Shown piece by piece: positions 18,001 to 25,278 of a stretch of 42,783 nucleotides of DNA. Numbering within the stretch: the first letter of the stretch is position 1; each line of letters starts with the position of its first letter. A program made the position numbers and the translations under genes. Source of the stretch: Phycisphaerae bacterium. Lineage in GTDB: Bacteria > Planctomycetota > Phycisphaerae > UBA1845. The DNA lies in contig JAJDDX010000467.1 in the NCBI GenBank assembly GCA_029260055.1, positions 1 through 42,783 of the forward strand, written 5' to 3'. A model generated the notes under the pieces. The model saw only the letters and a program-made list of their open reading frames with translations. It did not search any database and was not told the origin of the DNA.

Positions 18001-18107
18001 AGCGCCCGCTCGCGACGGTGGTGATCGGATGTGTGGTGACCTCAACGATGCTGACGCTGCTCGTCCTGCCGGTGTTCTATTCGTTCTTGGGGAAGTCGCG
18101 GGAGTAG
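15048..18107 (+). CDS. Heavy-metal RND efflux pump (CzcA/CusA family)
   Basis: This is a 1019-residue inner-membrane proton-driven transporter of the HME-RND class. It starts MLNVIIDWSLRNRFLVIA, with the usual first span. The fourth-span proton-relay motif GAIDFGLIVDSSVIQIEN (about residues 389-406) is typical of CzcA-type pumps rather than CusA (which has VGAMVDAAIVMIEN). Two halves of six spans and two periplasmic loops can be followed to LVLPVFYSFLGKS at the end. The exact metal is unknown. The gene lies six bases after the adaptor, with a GGGAGG ribosome-binding site. No outer-membrane partner is encoded in the window. Confidence 0.93.
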   Translation: MLNVIIDWSLRNRFLVIALTLLLVLTGTYSAVHLRVDAFPDTTPVQVQINTVAPALAPSEIEQQITFPVEQAISGLRGLTEVRSLSKFGLSQVTVIFEDGVDIYFARQLVTERLGTVDLPEGMPSPTMGPVATGLGEVFHYIVTSPSHSLSDLRTIQDWIIKPQLRSIPGVAEVNTWGGRKRQYQVVVAPQRLLKYDLTLLDVFEALRRNNLNVGGGTITRAGESLLVQGIGRIETLQQVADVVIKAERGVPIHIHEIGEVIDGHEIRRGAVTYGGRGEAVLGLGFMLMGENSREVTESLKDRMQLVHASLPEDVEVTTVYDRTELVDHVLRTVEINLLEGALLVVAVLFAFLGNLRAGLIVASAIPLSMLFAANCMLQAGIAGSLMSLGAIDFGLIVDSSVIQIENGMRRLTDNTAGRTRLDVIREAAKEVRKPTMFGELIIMIVYLPILTLEGIEGKLFRPMALTVVFALAGSLVLSLTLMPVLASLLLPDKPRDREPWLVRAAKRLYEPMLEFVLRRRAPVLSAVGVALAAGIFLATRLGTEFIPRLSEEALVINTVRLAGVSVEESVRYGLRIEQLLLEEFPDEIKYIWSRTGAPEVATDPMGLELTDIFITLTHRSEWSRAESQAELTELIEVELAGLPAMRTIFTQPIEMRVNEMVAGIRSDLGVKIFGDDFETLSSSAEQIAKVLKSIPGAADVTVEQITGQPLLEVRVRQDQLARHGIPAGDVLDFVAAIGNVQVGEIRQSEVRFPLTVRLPDEYRTDPERVGQLLIPTASGQRLPLYRLADLRLIDGPSTINREWGKRRVIVQCNARGRDIGSLVAEAQERIASSVELPTGYYVRYGGQFEHLERASRRLMIVVPLALLAIFLLLYLTYGRLSDVLRIFMTLPLAAIGGIVALHLRDMPFSVSAGVGFVAMSGVSVLGDMVFVSFLRDLLERGRPLGETIREAAMTRLRPVLMTGLVASLGFVPMAFNTGVGAEVQRPLATVVIGCVVTSTMLTLLVLPVFYSFLGKSRE

Positions 18108-18199
18108 TGACGAGCCCGTCTCAGACGTGTCGTAAGCTCCGCCTTGGTGGGGCAGGTCACCGACCTGAAGATATTATGAAGACGGGGCGTCCTTGTACT

Positions 18200-18294
18200 C
18201 CGTTGGTTATCCTGTTGGTGCAATACGCCAACAGCCCAACGGCAAAGAGGCCCCGATGGAACGAAAGCACTTTATCGGTTTGGATATGCACTGC
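18200..18294 (+). mobile_element. Remnant of an IS110-family element (left end and transposase start)
   Basis: An ATG at 18256, with AGAGG five bases before it, opens a frame reading MERKHFIGLDMHC. This is the usual beginning of IS110-family DEDD transposases. Similarity stops at 18294, where the sequence changes abruptly, so almost the whole transposase is gone. Immediately upstream, 18200-18242 folds as a two-part hairpin: CCGTTGG with CCAACGG outside and TGTTGG with CCAACA inside. Its position matches the noncoding left end that carries the bridge RNA in IS110-group elements. The assignment rests on a short match. Confidence 0.55.
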
Positions 18295-18676
18295 CCCACC
18301 CGACTACCTCGAGTTTCGGTACCCGGATCTCTCCCGCCCCGCCTCCAACATCGGCCGCCTCCTCAACCAGGTCGTCGACAATCGCTCTAGGCAGGACTTA
18401 CCCAGGCCGGGAAGTAGTTCCCGTGGATGGGAAGCGTACGGCCCACACGGACCGCTGGATCGGCGACGTGTGGCCTGCACTTTCACCCCGTCCTGCCGGT
18501 TCGGCTCCGGCGAAACGCGGACATCCGGCGAGGTGCACGAACCCGTCATACCGCCGCTCAGGGGCGTTTTTCGCGACCGTTCCTCGACGGCGCCGCGCCC
18601 GCTCGCGTCAAGCCGATCGTGGCTTCCGGCGGCCACTGGCCGCGCAAACGCGGGCACCGCGCCCGGTATGGCACGC
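18295..18676. other. Intergenic sequence after the IS110 remnant
   Basis: About 380 bases with overlapping ORFs in several frames but no recognisable domain. It may be debris from the insertion and deletion events that destroyed the element. Nothing else is supported. Confidence 0.4.
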
Positions 18677-18699
18677 CAAATGCAATCGTGTGTCATTTG
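18677..18699. promoter_or_regulatory. Possible Fur-family operator
   Basis: CAAATG at 18677-18682 and CATTTG at 18694-18699 form a 23-bp dyad with an 11-base centre, the size of a Zur/Fur-type box. It lies 30 bases before the ATG of a Fur-family gene and could mediate autoregulation. The inner bases are not symmetrical. Confidence 0.3.
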
Positions 18700-18728
18700 T
18701 GAACGGGTCGCAATCCAAACACGAGCGC

Positions 18729-19244
18729 ATGCAGGCTTTCGAGCGGCTGTGCCGCGAGCGGGGCGTATCGCTGACCATTCAGCGGCGCAACGTGCTGGAG
18801 GCTCTGCTAGACGGGAAGGCGCATCCGACTGCCGACGAGCTGTTCGCCGACGTCGAGAATCGGATTCCCGGGATCTCTCGTACGACGGTCTATCGCGTGC
18901 TCGACACGCTGGTGGAGCTTGGGGTCATCGGAAAGGTCTATCAGCCGGGAGAAGCTGCCTTCTTCGACGTCAACACGCACGCGCATCATCATGCGGCGTG
19001 TGTGTTGTGCAACAAGATCGTCGACCTCGAAGGAGCACTGCCGAACGCGCCCATCCCGCCTGACCTGAAGCCTCACGGCTTCGAGATCACGGAGTCGCAT
19101 GTGTTCTTTCGTGGCATATGCCGCGACTGCCGCAAGAAGAAACCGAGACCCCGTGGGACGGCCGGCACGGGCTCTAGGTGTTCAAGAACCAAGCCGTCAA
19201 GACCCAAGAACAAGAGCTCATCGAAGAAGCGAACGAGACCCTAA
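18729..19244 (+). CDS. Fur-family transcriptional regulator
   Basis: This is a protein of about 171 residues with a standard Fur/PerR/Zur architecture. The winged helix is LTIQRRNVLEALLDGKAHPTADELFADVE followed by GISRTTVYRVLDTLVELGVI (given here as adjoining parts). The metal region has THAHHHAACVLC and the second structural zinc pair CRDC near the C-terminus. A basic Lys/Arg/Pro/Ser tail of about 35 residues is unusual. The ATG at 18729 is used; a GTG at 18699 would add ten residues but overlaps the candidate operator. It follows the metal-efflux operon on the same strand, so metal-responsive control of that operon is possible, though PerR-like peroxide sensing is equally open. Confidence 0.88.
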   Translation: MQAFERLCRERGVSLTIQRRNVLEALLDGKAHPTADELFADVENRIPGISRTTVYRVLDTLVELGVIGKVYQPGEAAFFDVNTHAHHHAACVLCNKIVDLEGALPNAPIPPDLKPHGFEITESHVFFRGICRDCRKKKPRPRGTAGTGSRCSRTKPSRPKNKSSSKKRTRP

Positions 19245-19413
19245 TCAGCCGTAGACCGCACGCGACAGCCGGGAGTGGGGCAGGTGGCTTCGGCCTCCAG
19301 CTCCCACCGACTGTGCGGGCCTTGAATAGCGCCAGTACCGCGACGGGGCTGACCGGAACCGCCCGTTGCGAGCGAACTTGAACCGTTTGTGGATTGAGTA
19401 AGGAGTTGGAGGA

Positions 19414-22164
19414 ATGAAAGCCAGCATCGCCATGTTCTTGATGATCGCGGTATCCACCGCATTCGCAGCCGATACCGTACCGACCGAGATCATGCTGCCC
19501 GGTACGCAGCCGGGGGAAGTCTCCATGGAGTCGCCGGGCAGGTGTCTCAACTGCCACAAGGACTATGAAACGAATCCCCGGGTGGAGCCCGGCTTCGGCT
19601 GGATGGGAGCCGCCATGGGCAACGCCGGCCGCGACCCGATCTTCTGGGCGACCGTCGCCATCGCCGAGCAGGACTTCGATGGCGCCGGCGACCTCTGTAT
19701 CCGCTGCCACAGCGCTGGCGGCTGGATGGCGGGCCGTTCGACGCCCACCGATGGTTCCGGCCTCGCCGCCAGCGACGACAACGGCATCGACTGCGACACC
19801 TGCCACCAGCTGGTCAACCCGAACCAGGAAGAACACGTCGGCACCATGGTCGATCCCTTCATCGCCAACCAGGATGACCTGGTCGGACCGCTGCCGCCGG
19901 GTACCACGGAGGGCTACTACGGCAGCGGCATGATGGTCATGTCCAACGACTACGGGAAGCTCGGCCCATACAACGAGGGTGACGCCGTGGCGCGGCACCA
20001 GTTCACCGGGTCGGACTTCCATCGGGACGTCGACTTCTGCGGCACCTGCCACGATGTCTCCAACTCCGCCGTCGGCGATCTCGCCCCCAACGCCGGTGCC
20101 CAGCCGGGAGCTCCTGACGTGACCAACAGCTGGGACTTCCCGCCGCTCGGCGCTCCCAACCTCGGCGGCCCAGTTACCGAAAAGGCGGCCTTCAACAACC
20201 CGCCCTACGCCTTCGGGGTCGTGGAGCGGACCTTCAGCGAGTACAAGTCGAGCCCCCTCTCCAGCACCCTCGTCGACAACTTCGGCACCCTCCCCGCCGA
20301 TCTCCAGGATCCCCGGGGCTCCCTCTATGTCGCCTACATGAGCTCGACGACCGACGGTACCCGGTCGGCAAACTATGACGACGGCGACCCTCGTTACTTC
20401 TCCTGCCAGACCTGCCACATGCGGGCCATCACCGGCCGGGGCTGCGACAAGAACAATGCCCCCAACCGCGTCGACCAGCCGATGCACGACCAGACGGGCG
20501 GCAACTACTGGGTCTTCCCCCTCATCCAATACCAGGACCAGCAGGGGACCCTCCGCCTCGGCGGTGGCTTGAGCGCCGAACAGATCGAGGCCATGGACGA
20601 CGGCACCCTGAGGGCCAAACAGCACCTCACCCAGGCGGCGACGCTGGACGTTAGCGGCGATCTCGTGCGAATCACTAACATGACGGGCCACAAGGTGATC
20701 ACCGGCTACCCCGAGGGGCGGCGCATGTGGCTCAACATCAAGTGGTACGACAGCAGCGGCGCCGAGATGACGGCCGATGAAGTGGGTGCCTGGGGCGAGC
20801 TGCCGATGACGGCGACGAACCCCGTCGACGGCACGACCTTCGTGCCCAAGTCGATCGTGAACCTGGCAGATCCCAGGCTCAAGGTCTACGAGGTGCACCC
20901 GGCCATGACCAAGGAGTGGGCGGACGTCCTCCGCAGCGTCGGCTACCCGGCCAACATGCCCCTGAGCTTCGACCGCCTGACGGGGCAGCCCGACTTCACC
21001 CTCGGCGAGTTGGCGGCCCTGCCCGCCGGCGGCTACCACGAGACCTTCCACTTTGCCCTCAATAACCACGTCGCCTCTGACAACCGCATCCCCCCATACC
21101 GGATGAGCTACGACGAGGCCCTACGGCGCAACGCCCTCCCCGTGCCCGGTAGCCAGTACGGCGGCTCGCCGGGCGGCGTCTACCAGCATTGGGACGAGTT
21201 CGACATCGGCGCCATCGCTCCGGCGGGTGCAGCGGGGGCCGCTCTCACGCTGTACTACCAGGGGACGAGCTGGGAGTATGTCCAGTTCCTGAACAATGCC
21301 GTCAGTACGACAGCGACGGGCGCCGGGGCGCCGAACCCGGTCACCGCTTTTCTGGCCGACGAGGGGAAGAACTTCCTCGACGCCTGGGTCAACGGCCAGG
21401 ACGCCGACGGCCAGACGATGGTACCGCCCTTCGCCATGGCGACGGCCACCTGGGGCGCCACGCAGTGCGTACCGGTGCCTGAAGTCTGCGACGACACCGG
21501 AGACAACGACTGCGACGGCCTCGTCGACTGCGCCGATCCCGACTGCGACGGCGACCCTGCCTGCCCGAGCCTCATCGAGTTCCCCGACTGTTTCGATGGC
21601 CTTGACAACGACTTCGACGGCCTTACGGACTGCGAGGACCGCACCGATTGCGATGACGCCTCCGAGGTCACCACCTGCGGCGTCGGCGTTTGCGCGTCCA
21701 CGGGGGGCAAGACCTGCGTCAACGGAACCCTCGACGAGGTCGTCTGCGTCCCCGGCGATCCCACTGAGCCCGGAGCGGAGCTCACCTGCGGCGACGGGCT
21801 GGACAACTACTGCGACGGCCTGACCGACGGCGCCGATCCGGATTGCAGCAGCATGGCCTGCTCGGACTATACGAGCAAGGGCGCCTGCAACGACGATCCG
21901 AACTGCGAGTGGCAAGGCAGTCCCCGCAACGGGACCTGCGTCGACGCAGCCGGATGCACGCCGACAGCGCCGGACGAAGTCGGCCTGTGCGACGACGGCA
22001 TCGACAACGACTGCGACGGCGCGACGGACTGCGCGGATACCACCGATTGCGGGAACGATCCGATCTGTCAGGTCGATTGCTCGACCTATACGACGAAGAA
22101 CCCGTGCAACGCCCAGCTGGCGTGCAGGTGGGATAACAGGAGCAAGACGTGCGTGCCGAACTAG
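19414..22164 (+). CDS. Secreted pentaheme cytochrome c with Cys/Asp-rich MopE-like tail
   Basis: This is a 916-residue exported protein with signal peptide MKASIAMFLMIAVSTAFA. Five CxxCH heme sites lie in the first 340 residues: CLNCH (44), CIRCH (95), CDTCH (127), CGTCH (209) and CQTCH (331). A conserved MTGHKVITGYPEGRRMWL segment follows, as in other large multiheme cytochromes. From about residue 689 the protein changes to repeats of the CDDGxDNDCDGxxDCAD type, resembling copper-binding MopE modules, plus two Cys-containing CSxYTxKxxC units. AAGGAG lies eight bases before the ATG. The gene uses more GCC, GGC and CTC codons than its neighbours, hinting at transfer. Role: extracytoplasmic electron transfer or metal binding; partners unknown. 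Confidence 0.88.
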   Translation: MKASIAMFLMIAVSTAFAADTVPTEIMLPGTQPGEVSMESPGRCLNCHKDYETNPRVEPGFGWMGAAMGNAGRDPIFWATVAIAEQDFDGAGDLCIRCHSAGGWMAGRSTPTDGSGLAASDDNGIDCDTCHQLVNPNQEEHVGTMVDPFIANQDDLVGPLPPGTTEGYYGSGMMVMSNDYGKLGPYNEGDAVARHQFTGSDFHRDVDFCGTCHDVSNSAVGDLAPNAGAQPGAPDVTNSWDFPPLGAPNLGGPVTEKAAFNNPPYAFGVVERTFSEYKSSPLSSTLVDNFGTLPADLQDPRGSLYVAYMSSTTDGTRSANYDDGDPRYFSCQTCHMRAITGRGCDKNNAPNRVDQPMHDQTGGNYWVFPLIQYQDQQGTLRLGGGLSAEQIEAMDDGTLRAKQHLTQAATLDVSGDLVRITNMTGHKVITGYPEGRRMWLNIKWYDSSGAEMTADEVGAWGELPMTATNPVDGTTFVPKSIVNLADPRLKVYEVHPAMTKEWADVLRSVGYPANMPLSFDRLTGQPDFTLGELAALPAGGYHETFHFALNNHVASDNRIPPYRMSYDEALRRNALPVPGSQYGGSPGGVYQHWDEFDIGAIAPAGAAGAALTLYYQGTSWEYVQFLNNAVSTTATGAGAPNPVTAFLADEGKNFLDAWVNGQDADGQTMVPPFAMATATWGATQCVPVPEVCDDTGDNDCDGLVDCADPDCDGDPACPSLIEFPDCFDGLDNDFDGLTDCEDRTDCDDASEVTTCGVGVCASTGGKTCVNGTLDEVVCVPGDPTEPGAELTCGDGLDNYCDGLTDGADPDCSSMACSDYTSKGACNDDPNCEWQGSPRNGTCVDAAGCTPTAPDEVGLCDDGIDNDCDGATDCADTTDCGNDPICQVDCSTYTTKNPCNAQLACRWDNRSKTCVPN

Positions 22165-22214
22165 ATCCGCTCGCGCGGCATGGTTGGAACGTAGGTCCGT
22201 AGAATGCAAGCGAC

Positions 22215-22265
22215 GCCCCCTGTGGAAAACGTGAACTGCAGTTTCATGTGATCCACAGGGGGGGC
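22215..22265. terminator. Strong hairpin downstream of the cytochrome gene
   Basis: GCCCCCTGTGGA (22215-22226) pairs with TCCACAGGGGG plus GGC (22252-22265). The loop contains its own palindrome, AACTGCAGTT. It begins 51 bases after the cytochrome stop codon. There is no T-run, so it may be a processing or protein-binding site rather than an intrinsic terminator. Confidence 0.45.
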
Positions 22266-22478
22266 GCTGCAACGGGGTGATACAACCGCACGCGTCACAT
22301 GGGTTTAACCGGAAGACACGAGTGCTCGACCCTGGAGGGAGTCATGCGATCGATCCGATTGCACGTGCACCATTCTCGCGTCTAGTCAAGTAGGGGGCGT
22401 CCTTTGGCGCGCCACGGAACTCCGAGCCTCGGACCTGTGCGGCCGGGCCGCACGCTCAATGCTACGATGTTCGAGAAA

Positions 22479-22498
22479 GGCGGGCCGAATTGCCCGCC
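22479..22498 (-). terminator. Probable terminator of the amidohydrolase gene
   Basis: On the minus strand GGCGGGC, a 6-base loop and GCCCGCC are followed by TTTCTC. It is 58 bases past the stop codon of the gene ending at 22556. Confidence 0.5.
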
Positions 22499-22555
22499 CT
22501 ACGATTCGGCTTCCATGAAACCGCGGAAGCCACACCGCCGACTAAGTGAAAACAC

Positions 22556-23755
22556 CTAGTCCGGCAGGTTGAAGATGCGGCGGGCGTTTTGGCCGGCTAC
22601 TTTGGCTGCCAGGTCATCGGGGAGTTGGTTGACGAAGTCCCAGGTGGCTTGGGTGCTCTTGGGGCGTTCGGGGGTCAGGCCCGCTATGCCGTAGAACTCG
22701 TCGGCACCGAGGAGGACGCGGTCGTCGAAGTCGCGGATCAGGTCGATCCAGTCGTCGCGGATGGTGCCTTGCGGGTCGACGGGGCGATTCGCCTCGGCCT
22801 GCCGGCCCACACCACCGAGCACCTTGATGCACAGATAGAGATTCGAATGCGCCTCCATCAGCGAGCGAAGCAGCTCGACGGTCATCGCGCCGGTGTTGTC
22901 CCAGCCGACGTGCGTCCAGACGATCTTCGCCTCGCGGTTGTGCGACAGCAGCGCCGCGAAGGCCGTCATGTTCTCGTCGACCGTCGGCGGGTTCGCCTCG
23001 GAGAACTCGCTGTTCAGCGGCGTGTCGTCGACGGCGACCGCCTCCATGTGAAGGTCGATCGGCAGGCCGTGCGTAGCTGCGATGTCCGCAAGCAGCAGAA
23101 AGAGCGGATGATCCGGCGATAGCTCAATGAAGGGATGATCGTCGAAGAACGACAGGTGCAGGGCCGCGAACTCGCCGAAGCCGACGGCCCCGGCGTCCAC
23201 AATCGCCACGGCCTTGGCCGTAAAGTTGTCGCGGATCGCCTGGGTCACGTCTGCCGGCGCGGTCTCCTCGATGATCGGGTTGAGCGTCGCCCCGCCGCCG
23301 ATGAAGGCGAAGCGATCGGAGTGGTCGCTCGCGACAGCCGCCAGGTCGGTGTAGTCATAAGCGATCGGTTCGGCCAGCTTGGCTCGGGTAAAAGGCGGCG
23401 GCATGAGCAGCGCGACCTCGACCCCGGCTGCGTCCATCACGCCGAGGGCTGTAGCGACAGCCGCGTCGGTATCCTCCGTCCAACCCGCGCCTTGCCCGCC
23501 GGTGGGATAGAACCAGTCGAGATGAGCGTGTACGTCGACGTCGGACCGCTCGATGGGCACGTCCGGTGAGTCGTTGGTATTCGTGTTCGGCGATTCGTTC
23601 GCGTTGGCCTGATCGTTGGCGTTGGTCTGATCGTTCGCGTTGGATCGGTCGGACGGGCCGATCTGTGTCTGCCCCGTGGGCGAACAGGCCACCCCAGCCA
23701 ACGCCACACACGCCGCTACGATCACCACGTTCAAGTATGCGCTTCGAACGACCAC
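22556..23755 (-). CDS. Amidohydrolase-family lipoprotein with Asn-rich linker
   Basis: This is a 399-residue exported hydrolase of the amidohydrolase_2 (TIM-barrel) type. A GTG at 23755 is chosen because GGAGGG lies seven bases upstream; it gives a lipoprotein-like signal, VIVAACVALAGVACS. Residues about 33-62 are a low-complexity linker built on NANDQ/NAN repeats, a common planctomycete spacer. The catalytic domain has DVHAHLDWF (metal HxH), IDLHMEAV, IVWTHVGWDN and LLGADEFYG, covering the usual metal and catalytic positions. The longer frame to 24094 is Arg-rich noise. The substrate is unknown. A palindromic repeat lies in the 190-base gap before the ABC permease gene, and a terminator-like hairpin follows the stop. 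Confidence 0.82.
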   Translation of the reverse strand: MVVRSAYLNVVIVAACVALAGVACSPTGQTQIGPSDRSNANDQTNANDQANANESPNTNTNDSPDVPIERSDVDVHAHLDWFYPTGGQGAGWTEDTDAAVATALGVMDAAGVEVALLMPPPFTRAKLAEPIAYDYTDLAAVASDHSDRFAFIGGGATLNPIIEETAPADVTQAIRDNFTAKAVAIVDAGAVGFGEFAALHLSFFDDHPFIELSPDHPLFLLLADIAATHGLPIDLHMEAVAVDDTPLNSEFSEANPPTVDENMTAFAALLSHNREAKIVWTHVGWDNTGAMTVELLRSLMEAHSNLYLCIKVLGGVGRQAEANRPVDPQGTIRDDWIDLIRDFDDRVLLGADEFYGIAGLTPERPKSTQATWDFVNQLPDDLAAKVAGQNARRIFNLPD

Positions 23756-23894
23756 GTCAAAGCCCTCCGGATGGCTTGCTGGAGGATCGCCCGGCACCGA
23801 AACCGGGGCCCCATCGACGTGAGTCGGCCGTTCCCGCCGTGAAACTGGAGCTTTTCCGGCGTTCCGCCCGCGCGGGTCCGTTGAGAGCACCCAC

Positions 23895-23914
23895 GGGCAA
23901 GCTAGCGCTTGCCC
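23895..23914. repeat. Palindromic repeat, GGGCAAGC family
   Basis: GGGCAAGC, loop TAGC, GCTTGCCC. The outer flanks CCAC and TGCCACCC fit the family consensus. TTGCCCCTGCCACCC at 23909-23923 recurs exactly at 41411-41425, where only that half of the unit remains. Confidence 0.72.
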
Positions 23915-23946
23915 CTGCCACCCAGATCTTGACGTGCGATGGGTCG

Positions 23947-25278
23947 CTACCCCTTGACCACCCAGCGGAGCATTTCGCCGACCTTGGCGCCTTTGCCCTG
24001 CATGAGGATACCGACGCGGAAGACACGGCCGGCTGCGAAGACGCACGCGATCGTCGAGAGCAGCACCAGCGCCGCGCCGAGGATCGGCTGCCACACCGGG
24101 ATGCCCGGCGGGACGGCCTGGCGCACCAGCATGAGCATCGGCGTCATCGGTGGGATGAACGAGAGCATCGTCGAGAAGGTCGATGTGGGCTCTTTCAGCA
24201 CGGGCAACCAGACGAACATCGGCGACATGGCGACGACCATGACCGGCGTCATCATGGCCTGCGACTCCTTCAGATCAGTCACAGCCGCCCCCACCGCCGC
24301 GAACAACGAGCCGAACATCAGCACCGCCAGGGCCTGATACAGTACGAACCACCACACCAGATGCGTCGGGAAGAACTGTCCGTAGCCGGCGGCTGTCACT
24401 GCGATGAAGCCGCCCACCAGATAGACCGTCGCAATGGTCAGCGAGACGCCGACCATGCCGATCAGCTTACCCATCATCAGTTGAAACGGCGGGATCGACG
24501 CGAGCAGCACCTCGGCGATGCGCTGCATCTTCTCTTCCAACACCGACTGCATCAGCGGAGCGGCTCCGACCATGATGCTCATGAACAGCAACATCATCAT
24601 GCTGATCGGCACCAGCATGTTGGCCGCTTCGTTGGTCTTTTGGGCCTCGGTGATGTGGCCGGCCTCGTCGAGCGATACGAGCCCTAGCTGCTCGACGCCC
24701 GTCCACTTGGTGGCCTTGTCCACGACCTCGGGGTCGAGCCCGGCTGAGGCGAAGCGAATCTGATGGACTTGATCGTTGATCGGGCGCGCGATCCATCGCC
24801 GGAAGGTCTCATAGAGCGGGTTGTTGGAGTGGTACCGCACCGTGACGGACTTGGTATCGCCTTCGGCCGCCTCGTCCGGCTCGACCACATTGGGTCCGAC
24901 GACGACGTACGCGAACAGATCGCCGCTGCGCACCTGATCCGAAAGGGCGAGTTCGGTCTTGCTCGGGTCTTCCGACGACACTTCGGCGCGCGTGATGATG
25001 AACCGCGGCCGAACCTGCCTCCGCTCGTCGCCTTCGCCGTCGAAGATGTGCTCGGTATTGCGCTCATCGGCGGCCCTTGTCACGGCGTCGTAGATCACAC
25101 CCGTGTGATCGAGGATGGCGACCCGTTTGTCGTTGGTGTCGACCTTGTTCCTCGTGACGTACTGGATGACGCCGCCGGCGCCCATGATGATCGGCATCAG
25201 CACGATCGTCGCGATGAAGGCCTTGGTCTTGACCGACGCTACATACTCCCGCATGGACACGACCAGCATCTTACGCAT
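23947..25278 (-). CDS. ABC transporter permease, NatB/ABC-2 type
   Basis: This is a 443-residue membrane subunit of an ABC exporter. It has the family plan: a first span (FIATIVLMPIIMGAGGVIQ, residues 22-40), then an extracytoplasmic domain of about 170 residues, then five or more spans. After the second span comes the conserved segment SVLEEKMQRIAEVLLASI, diagnostic of NatB-like permeases. NatAB-type systems export sodium or other small compounds, but substrates differ widely. The ATG overlaps the stop of the ATPase gene by eight bases (ATGCGTAA), so the two are translationally coupled. Confidence 0.9.
   Translation of the reverse strand: MRKMLVVSMREYVASVKTKAFIATIVLMPIIMGAGGVIQYVTRNKVDTNDKRVAILDHTGVIYDAVTRAADERNTEHIFDGEGDERRQVRPRFIITRAEVSSEDPSKTELALSDQVRSGDLFAYVVVGPNVVEPDEAAEGDTKSVTVRYHSNNPLYETFRRWIARPINDQVHQIRFASAGLDPEVVDKATKWTGVEQLGLVSLDEAGHITEAQKTNEAANMLVPISMMMLLFMSIMVGAAPLMQSVLEEKMQRIAEVLLASIPPFQLMMGKLIGMVGVSLTIATVYLVGGFIAVTAAGYGQFFPTHLVWWFVLYQALAVLMFGSLFAAVGAAVTDLKESQAMMTPVMVVAMSPMFVWLPVLKEPTSTFSTMLSFIPPMTPMLMLVRQAVPPGIPVWQPILGAALVLLSTIACVFAAGRVFRVGILMQGKGAKVGEMLRWVVKG

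Noticed and set aside
19174-21069. 631-codon ORF on the minus strand
   Set aside because: It lies opposite the cytochrome gene, which has five heme motifs, a signal peptide and a ribosome-binding site. The antisense product is Val/Gly/Arg-rich with no domain, as expected in high-GC antisense frames.
21121-22272. 383-codon ORF on the minus strand
   Set aside because: Antisense to the Cys/Asp-rich tail of the cytochrome. Its Val/Ala/Arg repeats are the reverse of the CDxxDNDCDG codons.
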